DNA of 64,000 nt from Clostridia bacterium. GTDB lineage: Bacteria; Bacillota; Clostridia; Oscillospirales; Acutalibacteraceae. The stretch spans positions 25,574 to 89,573 of the forward strand of contig JAFQRA010000011.1 in NCBI GenBank assembly GCA_017410325.1, in the 5' to 3' direction. This document shows, piece by piece, positions 31,626-39,501 of this stretch; within the stretch, counting starts at the first letter, position 1; every line of letters starts with the position of its first letter. The position numbers and the translations under genes are program-made. The notes beneath the pieces are model-generated. The model saw only the letters and a program-made list of their open reading frames with translations. It was not told the origin of the DNA and did not search any database.

Positions 31626-32483
31626 ATGTTTGAAATCGGCTTATCGACCTGTTCAAAAATAATAGACGAAAATTTATTTTTGCAATACCGTGAGGCAGGT
31701 ATTTCTGCCATGGAAATTGCACAGCCCTACGATGAAATTGATTTGATAAATTATAATGAAATTTCCTCGCTTTCAAAAGAATACGGCATACGGCTCAACT
31801 CCTTTCATCTGCCGTTTGCGCCGTTTAACACGGTGGATATTTCAAACCCGTCGGCGCAGGCAGGCACGATAGAATACCACACTCAGCTTATCAAAAAAGC
31901 TGCCGCAATCGGCATAGAAAAATTCATCCTCCACCCCAGCGCAGAGCCGATTAAGGCGGACAGGCGCAAGGAACGGATGAACTGCGCAAAGGACAGCCTT
32001 TCACGCCTTGCGGAAATTGCACACCGTGAGGGTGCCGTGCTGTGCGTTGAGGATTTGCCGCGCACCTGTCTGGGAAGAAATTCCGAGGAAATTGCCGAGC
32101 TTGTGAGCGTTGACGAGAGGCTTAGGCTGTGCCTGGATACAAACCACCTTTTTACCGAAGCCTTGCCCGATTATATCAGAAAATTCGGCAAGAGAATCGT
32201 TACGATTCACGTTTCGGATTACGATTTTCTCAACGAGCGGCATTGGCTTCCCGGCGAGGGCGATATCGACTGGCAGAGTGTCGCTTCGGCGCTCAAAGAG
32301 GTCGGCTACGAGGGCCCGTGGCTTTACGAGGTCGGCTTTGAAAGACCCGATTCGCTGCTTGAAGGCAGACCGCTTACCTGTGAGGATATTGTACGCAACG
32401 CAAAGCAGATTTTTGCGGGCGAAAAGCCGGCTGCAATTGCCGAAAGAAAACGCGGCCTTGAAAAATGGGTTGAACAATTATGA
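31626..32483 (+). CDS. Sugar phosphate isomerase/epimerase family TIM-barrel protein
   Basis: A 285-residue xylose-isomerase-like (AP endonuclease 2 fold) protein. Metal-binding acidic and His residues fall in KFILHPSAEP, CVEDLPR, CLDTNHLF, IVTIHVSDYD and WLPGEGDIDW, the usual metal-ligand order (H, E, D-x-N-H, H-x-S-D, GEGxID). Such enzymes isomerise sugars or inositol derivatives. It lies between a GNAT gene and eutH in a short co-directional run; no sugar transporter or kinase is nearby. Confidence 0.88.
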   Translation: MFEIGLSTCSKIIDENLFLQYREAGISAMEIAQPYDEIDLINYNEISSLSKEYGIRLNSFHLPFAPFNTVDISNPSAQAGTIEYHTQLIKKAAAIGIEKFILHPSAEPIKADRRKERMNCAKDSLSRLAEIAHREGAVLCVEDLPRTCLGRNSEEIAELVSVDERLRLCLDTNHLFTEALPDYIRKFGKRIVTIHVSDYDFLNERHWLPGEGDIDWQSVASALKEVGYEGPWLYEVGFERPDSLLEGRPLTCEDIVRNAKQIFAGEKPAAIAERKRGLEKWVEQL

Positions 32484-32492
32484 TGCGGGAGA

Positions 32493-33578
32493 ATGGCTTT
32501 GGAAGTATTAAGATTTATTTTTGCTGTTTTCGCCCTGCTCGGTGCGGCTGATAAAATAATCGGAAACCGTTTCAAGCTGGGTGAGGAATTTGACAAGGGA
32601 ATCATGGCGGCCGGCACGCTTTCGCTTGCAATGATAGGTATGCTGTGCATTGCACCTGCACTGGCTGATTGGATGACCCCCGTGTTTACACCCGTTGCCG
32701 AATTTTTACATATCGACCTGTCGTTTCTGGGCGCATTCATCGCAAACGATATGGGCGGTGCTGCTGTATCAAAAGCACTTGCAGCCGATGCGGTCATAGG
32801 CGGCTTCAACGGCCTTGTCGTTGCATCAATGATGGGTGTCACAATCTGTTTCACCGTGCCCGTTGCGCTTAAAATGATTGACAAAAGCCTTCACAAAGAG
32901 GTGCTTCTCGGTATACTCTGCGGCATTGCAACAATGCCGCTGGGCTGTATCGTTTCGGGTCTTATGCTTAAAATTTCCTTCGGTGCGCTTATTCTCAATT
33001 TAATGCCCGTCATTTTAATGGCGGTTATTACCTGCATCGGTCTGATTGTAAAGCCCGATTTGTGCAGTAAAATTTTTGCAGGTATAGGCTGGCTTGTTTC
33101 AACGCTCATTGTTATCGGCTTTGCGGCAGGAATTTTTGAGCACATTACTTCGGTTACGCTCATTCCCGGTATGCTTCCCGTAATGGATGCATTTGTAATC
33201 GTTTGCGATATTGCGATTATTCTTTCGGGCGTCTTTCCGCTTATTGCCGTTGTTTCAAAGGTTTTCTCCAAGCCGTTTTCGCTCCTGGGAAAGAAACTGG
33301 GCATAAACGAAACGGCTGTGCTCGGCCTTGTTTCATCGGTTGCCAACAGTATACCGACCTTTAATATGGCAGAAAAAATGGACAAAAAAGGCGTGGTGCT
33401 GAATATGGCGTTTGCGGTTTCGGCTTCGTTCGTCTTCGGCGACCACCTTGCATTTACAATGGCTTTTGATGAGGGCTTCGTGCCTGCTATGATAGTCGGC
33501 AAGCTCGTCAGCGGCGTTGCGGCGTTTGCGGCGGCAGCGCTTGTATGGAAGATGACAGTAAAGAAAGCGGAAATATAA
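32493..33578 (+). CDS. EutH-family ethanolamine transporter, orphan
   Basis: A 361-residue membrane protein with about ten helices and EutH hallmarks: AADKIIGNRFKLGEEFDKGI, FIANDMGGAAVSKAL, GVTICFTVPVALKMIDK, LVSSVANSIPTFNMAEKMDK and SASFVFGDHLAFTMAFD. EutH is the ethanolamine uptake protein of eut loci. No other eut gene (lyase, shell or regulator) is present in this window, so the transporter may feed another use of ethanolamine or a related amino alcohol. ATG 32493 is very close to GGGAG; a TTG two codons on (32499) has better spacing. Confidence 0.9.
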   Translation: MALEVLRFIFAVFALLGAADKIIGNRFKLGEEFDKGIMAAGTLSLAMIGMLCIAPALADWMTPVFTPVAEFLHIDLSFLGAFIANDMGGAAVSKALAADAVIGGFNGLVVASMMGVTICFTVPVALKMIDKSLHKEVLLGILCGIATMPLGCIVSGLMLKISFGALILNLMPVILMAVITCIGLIVKPDLCSKIFAGIGWLVSTLIVIGFAAGIFEHITSVTLIPGMLPVMDAFVIVCDIAIILSGVFPLIAVVSKVFSKPFSLLGKKLGINETAVLGLVSSVANSIPTFNMAEKMDKKGVVLNMAFAVSASFVFGDHLAFTMAFDEGFVPAMIVGKLVSGVAAFAAAALVWKMTVKKAEI

Positions 33579-33614
33579 TACAATATCTTTATTAACGGTC
33601 AAAGGACAAGAATC

Positions 33615-35219
33615 ATGATTAGAATTAACCAGATAAAGCTGCCGGTTGAGGCAGGTGAAAACGAGCTGCTTGCGGCGGCGGCGAAAATTCTCCGCTGTCC
33701 GTCAAGGAAGATAACCTCACTGGAAGTTGCAAGGCGAGCAGTTGACTCGCGCAAAAAAAGCGAGGTCTGCTTCGTTTATCACATTAACGTAACGGTTGAC
33801 GGGGACGAGGACGCTTTTATTGCAAAGGCAAAGGACGGCAAGGCTGAAAAATACACGCCCTTTACCTACACCCTGCCCGAAAACAAGCGCACCTCTGCCC
33901 TGCGCCCCGTTGTTATCGGCTTCGGTCCGGCAGGCATTTTTGCGGCACAGACACTTGCAAAGGCCGGCTTAAAGCCCATAGTACTTGAGCGGGGCGACAG
34001 TGTTGAACGGCGCACGAAGGCAGTACGCACCTTTTGGGAAGAAAAGCAGCTTGATGAAAACAGCAACGTTCAGTTTGGCGAAGGCGGCGCAGGTACTTTT
34101 TCCGACGGCAAGCTGACAACGGGAATCAAGGACACGCTCTGCAGACAGGTTTTCCTTGAATTTGCACGCCACGGCGCACCGCAGGAAATACTGTGGTCGG
34201 CTAACCCTCACATCGGTACGGACAAGCTTTGCGGTGTTATAAAATCCATACGTGAGGAAATCATTTCTCTGGGCGGTGAGGTCAATTTCCGCTGTAGGCT
34301 GACGGGAATTATAGTTGCAAACGGCTTTATTCACGGTATCAGATACGAAAACGAGGACGGCAAAGCGGTTGAAATTGAAACCGACACGGTAATACTCGCA
34401 ATCGGCCATTCGGCTAGGGATACTGTTGAAATGCTTTATGAAAGCGGCGTTAAAATGATTCAGAAGCCGTTTTCCGTCGGCACGAGAATTGAACACCCGA
34501 GAGAGCTTATTGACCGCTCGCAGTACGGCGAATTTGCAGGGCATCCGAAGCTCGGTGCCGCAAACTACAAGCTCGCCTGCCACCCCGAGCACGGCAGAGG
34601 CGCATACACCTTCTGTATGTGTCCGGGCGGTACGGTTGTTGCCGCATCGAGCGAAAAGGGCAGAATGGTCGTAAACGGAATGAGCGAATATGCCCGTGAC
34701 AAGGAAAATTCAAACTCCGCAATTCTCGTTGGCATTGAGCCTGCCGATTTCGGCAGTGAGCATCCGCTTGCAGGTATGTACCTGCAAAGAGAAATTGAGA
34801 GCAAGGCCTTTGAAATCGGCGGCGGTGATTACCGTGCGCCTGCACAGCTTGTGGGTGATTTCCTTGAAAACCGCCCCTCTGAAAAGCTGGGCAACGTACG
34901 CCCAAGCTGTCCGACGGGTGTCACCCCCTCGGATATAAGGCTTTGCCTGCCGAAAAAGGTTACGGACACAATTGCAGATGCTTTACCTAAAATGGACAGA
35001 ATGCTCAAGGGCTTTGCGCTTCACGATGCCGTGCTGACCGCGCCCGAAAGCCGTTCCTCCTCACCCGTGAGAATAACGAGGGATGAATACTACCAATGCA
35101 ACATCGGCGGTATTTACCCCTGCGGCGAGGGTGCAGGCTACGCAGGCGGTATCGTTTCCGCAGGCGTTGACGGAATACACTGTGCCCACGCAGTTTTAAG
35201 TGACGAAAATAATTTTTAA
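33615..35219 (+). CDS. FAD-dependent dehydrogenase (COG2509-type)
   Basis: A 534-residue flavoprotein. The first 85 residues form a small basic domain (ILRCPSRKITSLEVARRAVDSR), common to this family. The FAD motif is VVIGFGPAGIFAAQTLAKAG with ERG after the second strand, and VQFGEGGAGTFSDGKLTT follows. The second part has ILAIGHSARDT, VGTRIEHPRELID and the C-terminal GEGAGYAGGIVSAGVDGI that closes the FAD site. The family is uncharacterised; a reductase acting on a quinone-like or amino substrate is often guessed. The short distance to eutH suggests one transcript. Confidence 0.9.
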   Translation: MIRINQIKLPVEAGENELLAAAAKILRCPSRKITSLEVARRAVDSRKKSEVCFVYHINVTVDGDEDAFIAKAKDGKAEKYTPFTYTLPENKRTSALRPVVIGFGPAGIFAAQTLAKAGLKPIVLERGDSVERRTKAVRTFWEEKQLDENSNVQFGEGGAGTFSDGKLTTGIKDTLCRQVFLEFARHGAPQEILWSANPHIGTDKLCGVIKSIREEIISLGGEVNFRCRLTGIIVANGFIHGIRYENEDGKAVEIETDTVILAIGHSARDTVEMLYESGVKMIQKPFSVGTRIEHPRELIDRSQYGEFAGHPKLGAANYKLACHPEHGRGAYTFCMCPGGTVVAASSEKGRMVVNGMSEYARDKENSNSAILVGIEPADFGSEHPLAGMYLQREIESKAFEIGGGDYRAPAQLVGDFLENRPSEKLGNVRPSCPTGVTPSDIRLCLPKKVTDTIADALPKMDRMLKGFALHDAVLTAPESRSSSPVRITRDEYYQCNIGGIYPCGEGAGYAGGIVSAGVDGIHCAHAVLSDENNF

Positions 35220-35224
35220 TATGC

Positions 35225-35259
35225 AAAAAGGACATCTCACCGGCAAGGTAAGATGTCCT
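35225..35259. terminator. Terminator at convergent end (dehydrogenase / small peptide gene)
   Basis: AGGACATCT and AGATGTCCT with inner ACC/GGT pairing, preceded by A5. The T run is on the minus strand, so it fits best the transcript of the 45-residue gene, and possibly also the dehydrogenase. Confidence 0.75.
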
Positions 35260-35380
35260 GTTATCTTTTAAGGGGAAATGCTATCTATATAAACAGGTCT
35301 TGCGACCCGAATTGCGTACCCGTTTGTAACCAATGATTTTTATAAACCATTGTTACTTCGGCGCTCTCACATTCCGTTAC

Positions 35381-35518
35381 TTAAGCAACGTTGCTTGCCA
35401 TGTAAGCGAGAAGTGCATTGAGCTTTGTTGCCTTAGCGATTTTCTTGAAAAGGTTCTTTTCAGCAACAACTTCCTTGATGAGAGCCTTTTCCTGCTTTAC
35501 AAGATACTTTGAATACAT
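35381..35518 (-). CDS. 45-residue cationic peptide gene
   Basis: ATG 35518 follows AAAGGAGAAAACAG and opens a 45-codon frame ending TAA at 35381. The peptide starts MYSKYLVKQEKALIKEVVAE and ends LNALLAYMASNVA. It has nine Lys and three Glu (net about +6), no Cys, no signal peptide and a helix-forming amphipathic pattern. Codon choice is as biased as in highly expressed genes. It has its own near-consensus promoter and a terminator at 35225; the 120 bases after the stop are untranslated. No family recognised. A leaderless antimicrobial or a ribosome/nucleic-acid-binding peptide would fit, but neither is shown. Confidence 0.7.
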   Translation of the reverse strand: MYSKYLVKQEKALIKEVVAEKNLFKKIAKATKLNALLAYMASNVA

Positions 35519-35553
35519 CGTTCTGTTTTCTCCTTTCGTTTGATTACATTCAT

Positions 35554-35582
35554 ATTCTATTCATATTTACAGGATTTGTCAA
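35554..35582 (-). promoter_or_regulatory. Sigma-A promoter of the 45-residue gene
   Basis: Minus strand TTGACA (35582-35577), 17-base spacer, TAGAAT (35559-35554), ending about 35 bases ahead of the start codon. Upstream, CATAACA-GATT-TGTTATG (35625-35642) is a candidate operator. Confidence 0.8.
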
Positions 35583-35681
35583 GGCTTTTTGCACAATTCG
35601 AGATATTAATATTTGTATATGTTGCATAACAGATTTGTTATGGTGCACAAACAACACATAACCAAGTTGTATAACATAACA

Positions 35682-35714
35682 ATAAAAGTCTCCTTACAAT
35701 CCGGAGACTTTTAT
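35682..35714 (-). terminator. Terminator of the nuclease-like gene
   Basis: ATAAAAGTCTCC and GGAGACTTTTAT, 12-base perfect stem abutting the stop codon at 35716. Confidence 0.85.
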
Positions 35715-35715
35715 T

Positions 35716-36603
35716 TTATATATTCATATTGCTTTGGTCGCAGAGTCTGAAACTAAAGTTTTTCACGATATCAATTTTATTTTTTTCTTTTCCGAGACCC
35801 TTTACCGTTTGCAGATATTCAACAATAACTTTAAAAAGAGCCTTGAAATCAACGGAATTACATTCATTGCGGGTCTGCTCATAAATGCGGTGAATTTCCT
35901 CTTTGCTTTCCTTGATTTCGATGAGCTTGGGATTGAAAAGCAGATAGATAAAGTCAATCTTTTTATCAAACTCACCTTTCAGATAAGCGGTTGCAACGCC
36001 GAGCAGGTGGCTTATCATCTGTTTCATATCGAATGAATTAATTTCAGTTTCACCCGACACAAACTTAACTTCCATTTTGCGCTCATCAATCACTTCAATT
36101 TTGCAAGCAACAGATGTTGTGCTTGATGCAGAGATTGTTCTGTATAAATCTTCGTATTTTCTTTCATAAATACTGTCTTTTTGGGTATAAGGCTCTCTGC
36201 ATTTTGCTTCAACGAAAACGCACTTTTCATCGGTTTCAATGAATCCGTCAAGATTTGCAATTCCGCCTACAGTTGTGGGAAGTTTCTTTTCAAAAAGAAA
36301 ACCTTCCTTATCTTTCATCATATTATAAATCATTCTGCTTGACGAGCCGAAAGATGCCATTTTAGGGGGATAAATATTTTTTCCGCTTACACGCTCTTCA
36401 AGTTCTTTTCCTCCGCCTTTACCGTACATTTCATAGGCAACGGGATGATTTGTTTTCATATCTTCAACGAACTCTGCAAATGAATCGTTGGAAAGATAGT
36501 TGTTATAGGTTTTTTCGTTGATATTGTATCCCGATTTTACTTCGGGATTTTTAGCGGTTTCGTCTGCCATAATGGCATAATCTAAAATTTTGTTAAGTTC
36601 CAT
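35716..36603 (-). CDS. PD-(D/E)XK-nuclease-like protein
   Basis: A 295-residue protein with no signal peptide. The motif GGIANLDGFIETDEKCVFVEAKCREPY has the spacing of the PD-(D/E)XK site: Asp of LDGF, then Glu and Lys of VEAK on the next strand. Before it lies a helix-rich part (YLSNDSFAEFVEDM) and after it a long helical tail with DMKQMISHLLGVATAYLKG. This fits restriction-endonuclease-like families found in defence loci. It is coupled (1-base gap) to an upstream membrane-protein gene and is A+T-rich compared with flanking genes. A terminator follows. Alternative: a non-defence DNA repair enzyme. Confidence 0.55.
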   Translation of the reverse strand: MELNKILDYAIMADETAKNPEVKSGYNINEKTYNNYLSNDSFAEFVEDMKTNHPVAYEMYGKGGGKELEERVSGKNIYPPKMASFGSSSRMIYNMMKDKEGFLFEKKLPTTVGGIANLDGFIETDEKCVFVEAKCREPYTQKDSIYERKYEDLYRTISASSTTSVACKIEVIDERKMEVKFVSGETEINSFDMKQMISHLLGVATAYLKGEFDKKIDFIYLLFNPKLIEIKESKEEIHRIYEQTRNECNSVDFKALFKVIVEYLQTVKGLGKEKNKIDIVKNFSFRLCDQSNMNI

Positions 36604-36604
36604 T

Positions 36605-37264
36605 TTATTTCCTTATTTTTTTAAATTCAGCTATGTATAACAAAAGTGCATGGTCAATTATTTCAGAAGCTGTTCTTGCATTGTCGCCCGTTGTTAAAGG
36701 CTCCTTAAAGGTAAGAACGAAGCCTGTTTGGTTTGTTTTTACATCACTGATAAACTCGCTGTGAGCTAAAGCAAGTTTACTTGAAACTCTTGAAGCAACA
36801 GCTTCTCTTCTTGCCGGAAATACTGTTTCAGAAACAGAAAATTCAATCTCGCTAACATCTTTTGCAATTCTGAAAAGTTTGTTATTACCACCGGGATCGT
36901 TAGTTGAAATAGCATCTAATCTGTTAGCGATATTATATCTGCTCATCTCTTTTCCTTTATATGTTTCTTTACCCCAAAAAGAAATTACAGGATTATATTT
37001 ACTTATAACTTTCTCCATTTCTTCTTCCATAACAGAGTCAAAATCTTCTTGCTTTTTCTTCTTGGGTTTGAGAGCGTTTATAGCCACAAACAACATAACA
37101 ATTGTTATTAGAGTTCCTGCAAGGTCTTTTATTCCGCCTGTTATTGCAGATTTATCAAATCCTCCTAGATACATTTCATAGGCAATGGCAATTACAGCAA
37201 TTACTCCGAATATACCGCCGACTACTTTTTCTAAAGAATCTTCATCATTAAAAAAACTTTTCAT
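36605..37264 (-). CDS. Two-helix membrane protein, partner of the nuclease-like gene
   Basis: A 219-residue protein with two helices near residues 14-31 and 45-63 (GGIFGVIAVIAIAYEMYL; LAGTLITIVMLFVAINAL), a Lys-rich turn (PKKKKQ), and about 150 cytoplasmic residues with strand-helix alternation but no named domain. Its stop TAA is one base ahead of the nuclease start. A near-consensus promoter precedes it. Together the two look like an acquired two-gene cassette; the membrane protein could be an effector or anchor. No family recognised. Confidence 0.6.
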   Translation of the reverse strand: MKSFFNDEDSLEKVVGGIFGVIAVIAIAYEMYLGGFDKSAITGGIKDLAGTLITIVMLFVAINALKPKKKKQEDFDSVMEEEMEKVISKYNPVISFWGKETYKGKEMSRYNIANRLDAISTNDPGGNNKLFRIAKDVSEIEFSVSETVFPARREAVASRVSSKLALAHSEFISDVKTNQTGFVLTFKEPLTTGDNARTASEIIDHALLLYIAEFKKIRK

Positions 37265-37302
37265 AAATTATCCTCCGCAAATTTGTGGAATTTATTTCCT
37301 TT

Positions 37303-37331
37303 ATTATATAATACTGTTCTGTTTTTATCAA
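37303..37331 (-). promoter_or_regulatory. Sigma-A promoter of the membrane/nuclease cassette
   Basis: Minus strand TTGATA (37331-37326), 17-base spacer, TATAAT (37308-37303). Confidence 0.8.
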
Positions 37332-37366
37332 GTATCTTTCTGTAGCACAGACAGCATAATAAAACT

Positions 37367-37400
37367 AAGGGGTTGCATCGTACTTGCGACACAACCCCTT
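37367..37400 (-). terminator. Terminator of the aconitase X operon
   Basis: AAGGGGTTG and CAACCCCTT with inner TCG/CGA pairing, followed on the minus strand by an A/T-rich tract (AGTTTTATT). Confidence 0.8.
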
Positions 37401-37414
37401 GGTTATTTTAAAAA

Positions 37415-37855
37415 TTATTCAACCGTAACGGTACCGTCTTCTGCAACGGTAATCTTCATACCGTCCTTGACGTAGCTGAGGAACTCATCGCCGAGGCAGT
37501 CGATAACGGGCATCGGAGATTCTGTCCATACTGCGCCGAGAACTGCACCTGCACAGGCGAGAGAGTCGATGTGCTCGGAGAAGAGCAGGCAGGCAGGAGT
37601 TCTCTCCATAACCTTTGCACAGTAGAGAACCATACCGCCTGTTGTGGAGCCGATAGTCTGAGGCAGGCAGAGAGCCGTACCGACCATGGGCTTCTGGTAG
37701 AGGTCTGCGTTGTTCTGGTCGCCGCACTTAGCCTGCTTGTCGCCAAACTGAAGTGCATTCTGGAAGGAAGCGAGTGTGTTGAAACCGCCGTGAGAAACGA
37801 GGGCGGGAGCAGTGCATGTGCCTGCAACTACGGGACGTCCCTTAAACTGTTTCAT
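37415..37855 (-). CDS. Aconitase X swivel-domain (small) subunit
   Basis: A 146-residue protein starting at ATG 37855, one base after the large-subunit stop; the AAGGAGG in the large gene's last codons drives it. The pattern GRPVVAGTCTAPALVSHGGFN at the start, then GTALCLPQTIGSTTGGMVLY and IDSLACAGAVLG, is that of the DUF126/AcnX swivel domain. Serine or Thr of SGGFN/STTGG and nearby Asp bind the substrate phosphate or carboxylate in known homologues. Paired with 37857-39143. Confidence 0.85.
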   Translation of the reverse strand: MKQFKGRPVVAGTCTAPALVSHGGFNTLASFQNALQFGDKQAKCGDQNNADLYQKPMVGTALCLPQTIGSTTGGMVLYCAKVMERTPACLLFSEHIDSLACAGAVLGAVWTESPMPVIDCLGDEFLSYVKDGMKITVAEDGTVTVE

Positions 37856-37856
37856 C

Positions 37857-39143
37857 TTACTTAGCCTCCTTTGTGATGATATCAAGAATTTCCTCGCTTC
37901 TGTAGTAGCGGGAAGTCGTGTAAGTTCTGAGCTTGTTGGAGTTTGTGATAACGGGCATCTTCTTGCAAAGCGGGTTGTTCATATACATAAGCGGGCAGAT
38001 GTAGCTGAGAACAACGCCTGTAGCTGCAAGCTCCTTTGCCTTTGCCGTCTTGTTGAACTCCTCAACAACAGCGGGAGCAGCTGTAAATACGGTGGGGATG
38101 GAAACCTTCTTGAGGCCGTTCTTCTTGAGGCCTGCAACAACGTTGTCTGTCCACTCGATAAGCTGTGCGTGTGAAAGGTGGGGGCAGCCGACGAAGCAAA
38201 GCTTGGGTGTTGCGTTCTTGTCTTTCCACATTACGGGGTAGTTTGCCTGAACTCTTGCGAGCTCTGCATCGTCAACAACGTAAACCTGTGCACCCTCTGC
38301 GATAAGGCTTTCGCCCTGCTCAACAGCCTCGGGAGTGAGGTTTTCGATGTGGTAAAGGCCGACAGCACCGTTGGAAGCCGTAGCGGCACCGAAATCCTTG
38401 AGGTAAGCCTTGGTGTCACCGTCAAGCTCTGTGCCGATCCACCGGTCGAGACCCTTGATGAAGGGAACGTCTTCCATAACCTTCATACCGATAGCGGAAC
38501 CGAGAATCTGTGCCTCAGGCTTCTTGGTTGTCTTCACCTCGACAATCCAGGTTGCCTTTCTGCCCTCGTCCGTTACAAGGCCGAAGTAGGGAACCTTGCC
38601 GACGATTGAGCCGAACAGCTCAATGATACCGGAGTTACGGTTACATCTTGCACCGATAACGGAGTTAGCGTAAACAACTGCGGAAGACTCTGCCCAGGAG
38701 AGAACCTCACCCTTCTTGGGAAGGTTACCGACCTCATCCATATAGCAGGTGCAGGTGTAGGACTTGTCGTCGATAAGGCCGAGCTTGGCAAGCTGTGCAT
38801 CGTACTCGTTCTGCTTGGAGTACATAAGCTTGTTGAAAACGAACTTCTGAAGGAAGTTTGCGGGAACGTTGGGATCAATCGGCTTGGGGTCAACAGAGAA
38901 CTTCTGCTGAGAAAGTGCACCGCCTGCAATAAGCTGATCCATAAGGTCGTAAACCGGGCTCATAACCTTGAGGCCGAAGCTGGTAACAAGGTGGCCCATC
39001 TTACTCTCGACAGGCACCATCTTTGTTGCGCCGAAAGCATCGCCGTACATAACAAGGGTTTTCATAACCTTTGCCATGGTTTCGCCCTTTGCGCCGTTGA
39101 GAATTTCTATCTCATCGGGTGTGAGCTGCATTTTGTAGTTCAT
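37857..39143 (-). CDS. Aconitase X catalytic (large) subunit
   Basis: A 428-residue DUF521/AcnX protein. Key segments are LTPDEIEILNGAKGETMAKVMK at the start, WAESSAVVYANSVIGARCNRNSG in the middle (the conserved SNAVVYANSVLGA-like active-site segment) and FVGCPHLSHAQLIEW, with Cys in TCTCYMD and other positions able to hold an Fe-S or metal centre. Characterised AcnX proteins dehydrate cis-3-hydroxy-L-proline in bacteria and mevalonate 5-phosphate in archaea. No proline racemase, mevalonate gene or decarboxylase is next to it, so the substrate is open. AAAGGGGA upstream of ATG 39143. Confidence 0.88.
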   Translation of the reverse strand: MNYKMQLTPDEIEILNGAKGETMAKVMKTLVMYGDAFGATKMVPVESKMGHLVTSFGLKVMSPVYDLMDQLIAGGALSQQKFSVDPKPIDPNVPANFLQKFVFNKLMYSKQNEYDAQLAKLGLIDDKSYTCTCYMDEVGNLPKKGEVLSWAESSAVVYANSVIGARCNRNSGIIELFGSIVGKVPYFGLVTDEGRKATWIVEVKTTKKPEAQILGSAIGMKVMEDVPFIKGLDRWIGTELDGDTKAYLKDFGAATASNGAVGLYHIENLTPEAVEQGESLIAEGAQVYVVDDAELARVQANYPVMWKDKNATPKLCFVGCPHLSHAQLIEWTDNVVAGLKKNGLKKVSIPTVFTAAPAVVEEFNKTAKAKELAATGVVLSYICPLMYMNNPLCKKMPVITNSNKLRTYTTSRYYRSEEILDIITKEAK

Positions 39144-39214
39144 ATTTATTTTCCCCTTTCATCAGGAATACAATTAACACATATATAAAAGCGAAAGCTA
39201 TATAAACAATAATC

Positions 39215-39246
39215 AGCCACACCGCCGTTTGAGGTGCAGTGTGGCT
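39215..39246 (-). terminator. Terminator of the 36-residue peptide gene
   Basis: AGCCACAC and GTGTGGCT with an inner GCACCTC...GCCGG-type bulge; on the minus strand it comes right after the stop codon and before the aconitase X gene. Confidence 0.65.
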
Positions 39247-39253
39247 TTGGGGT

Positions 39254-39364
39254 TTAAGGAAGCATGTCAAAGAACTTCTGTGCGATGTCGCCGAAGTTGA
39301 AAAGGAAATTCTGAACCTTATCAAGGAAATCGAAAAGGCCGTTGATGATTTCTGCAAGTGACAT
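39254..39364 (-). CDS. 36-residue Phe-rich amphipathic peptide gene
   Basis: ATG 39364 follows AAAGGAGGACAGAACGCT and opens 36 codons to TAA at 39254. The peptide starts MSLAEIINGLFDFLDKVQNF and ends FFDMLP. It contains seven Phe and five acidic residues but only two Lys, so it is acidic and strongly hydrophobic on one helix face, in the manner of phenol-soluble-modulin-like peptides. It has its own promoter and terminator and lies between an OYE gene and the aconitase X genes. Biased codons (CTT, AAG, GAT) argue for real translation. No family recognised. Confidence 0.65.
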   Translation of the reverse strand: MSLAEIINGLFDFLDKVQNFLFNFGDIAQKFFDMLP

Positions 39365-39428
39365 AGCGTTCTGTCCTCCTTTTTCTTAAAATTTTGTTTC
39401 TTTATTCAGGCGGAAAACCGCCGACAAA

Positions 39429-39457
39429 ATTTTAACATATTATGAACAAAAATTCAA
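39429..39457 (-). promoter_or_regulatory. Sigma-A promoter of the 36-residue gene
   Basis: Minus strand TTGAAT (39457-39452), 17-base spacer, TAAAAT (39434-39429). Confidence 0.75.
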
Positions 39458-39501
39458 TACTGTTTTTTGTGGGGTGCCGTTGAAAAGCCGTGTACTCTTT
39501 A

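Noticed and set aside
35719-36036. Plus-strand frame inside the nuclease-like gene
   Set aside because: Shadow frame of the minus-strand gene; no start signal.
37857-39143. Naming the aconitase X a cis-3-hydroxyproline dehydratase
   Set aside because: Substrate-specific partners are missing and substrate residues cannot be judged by eye.
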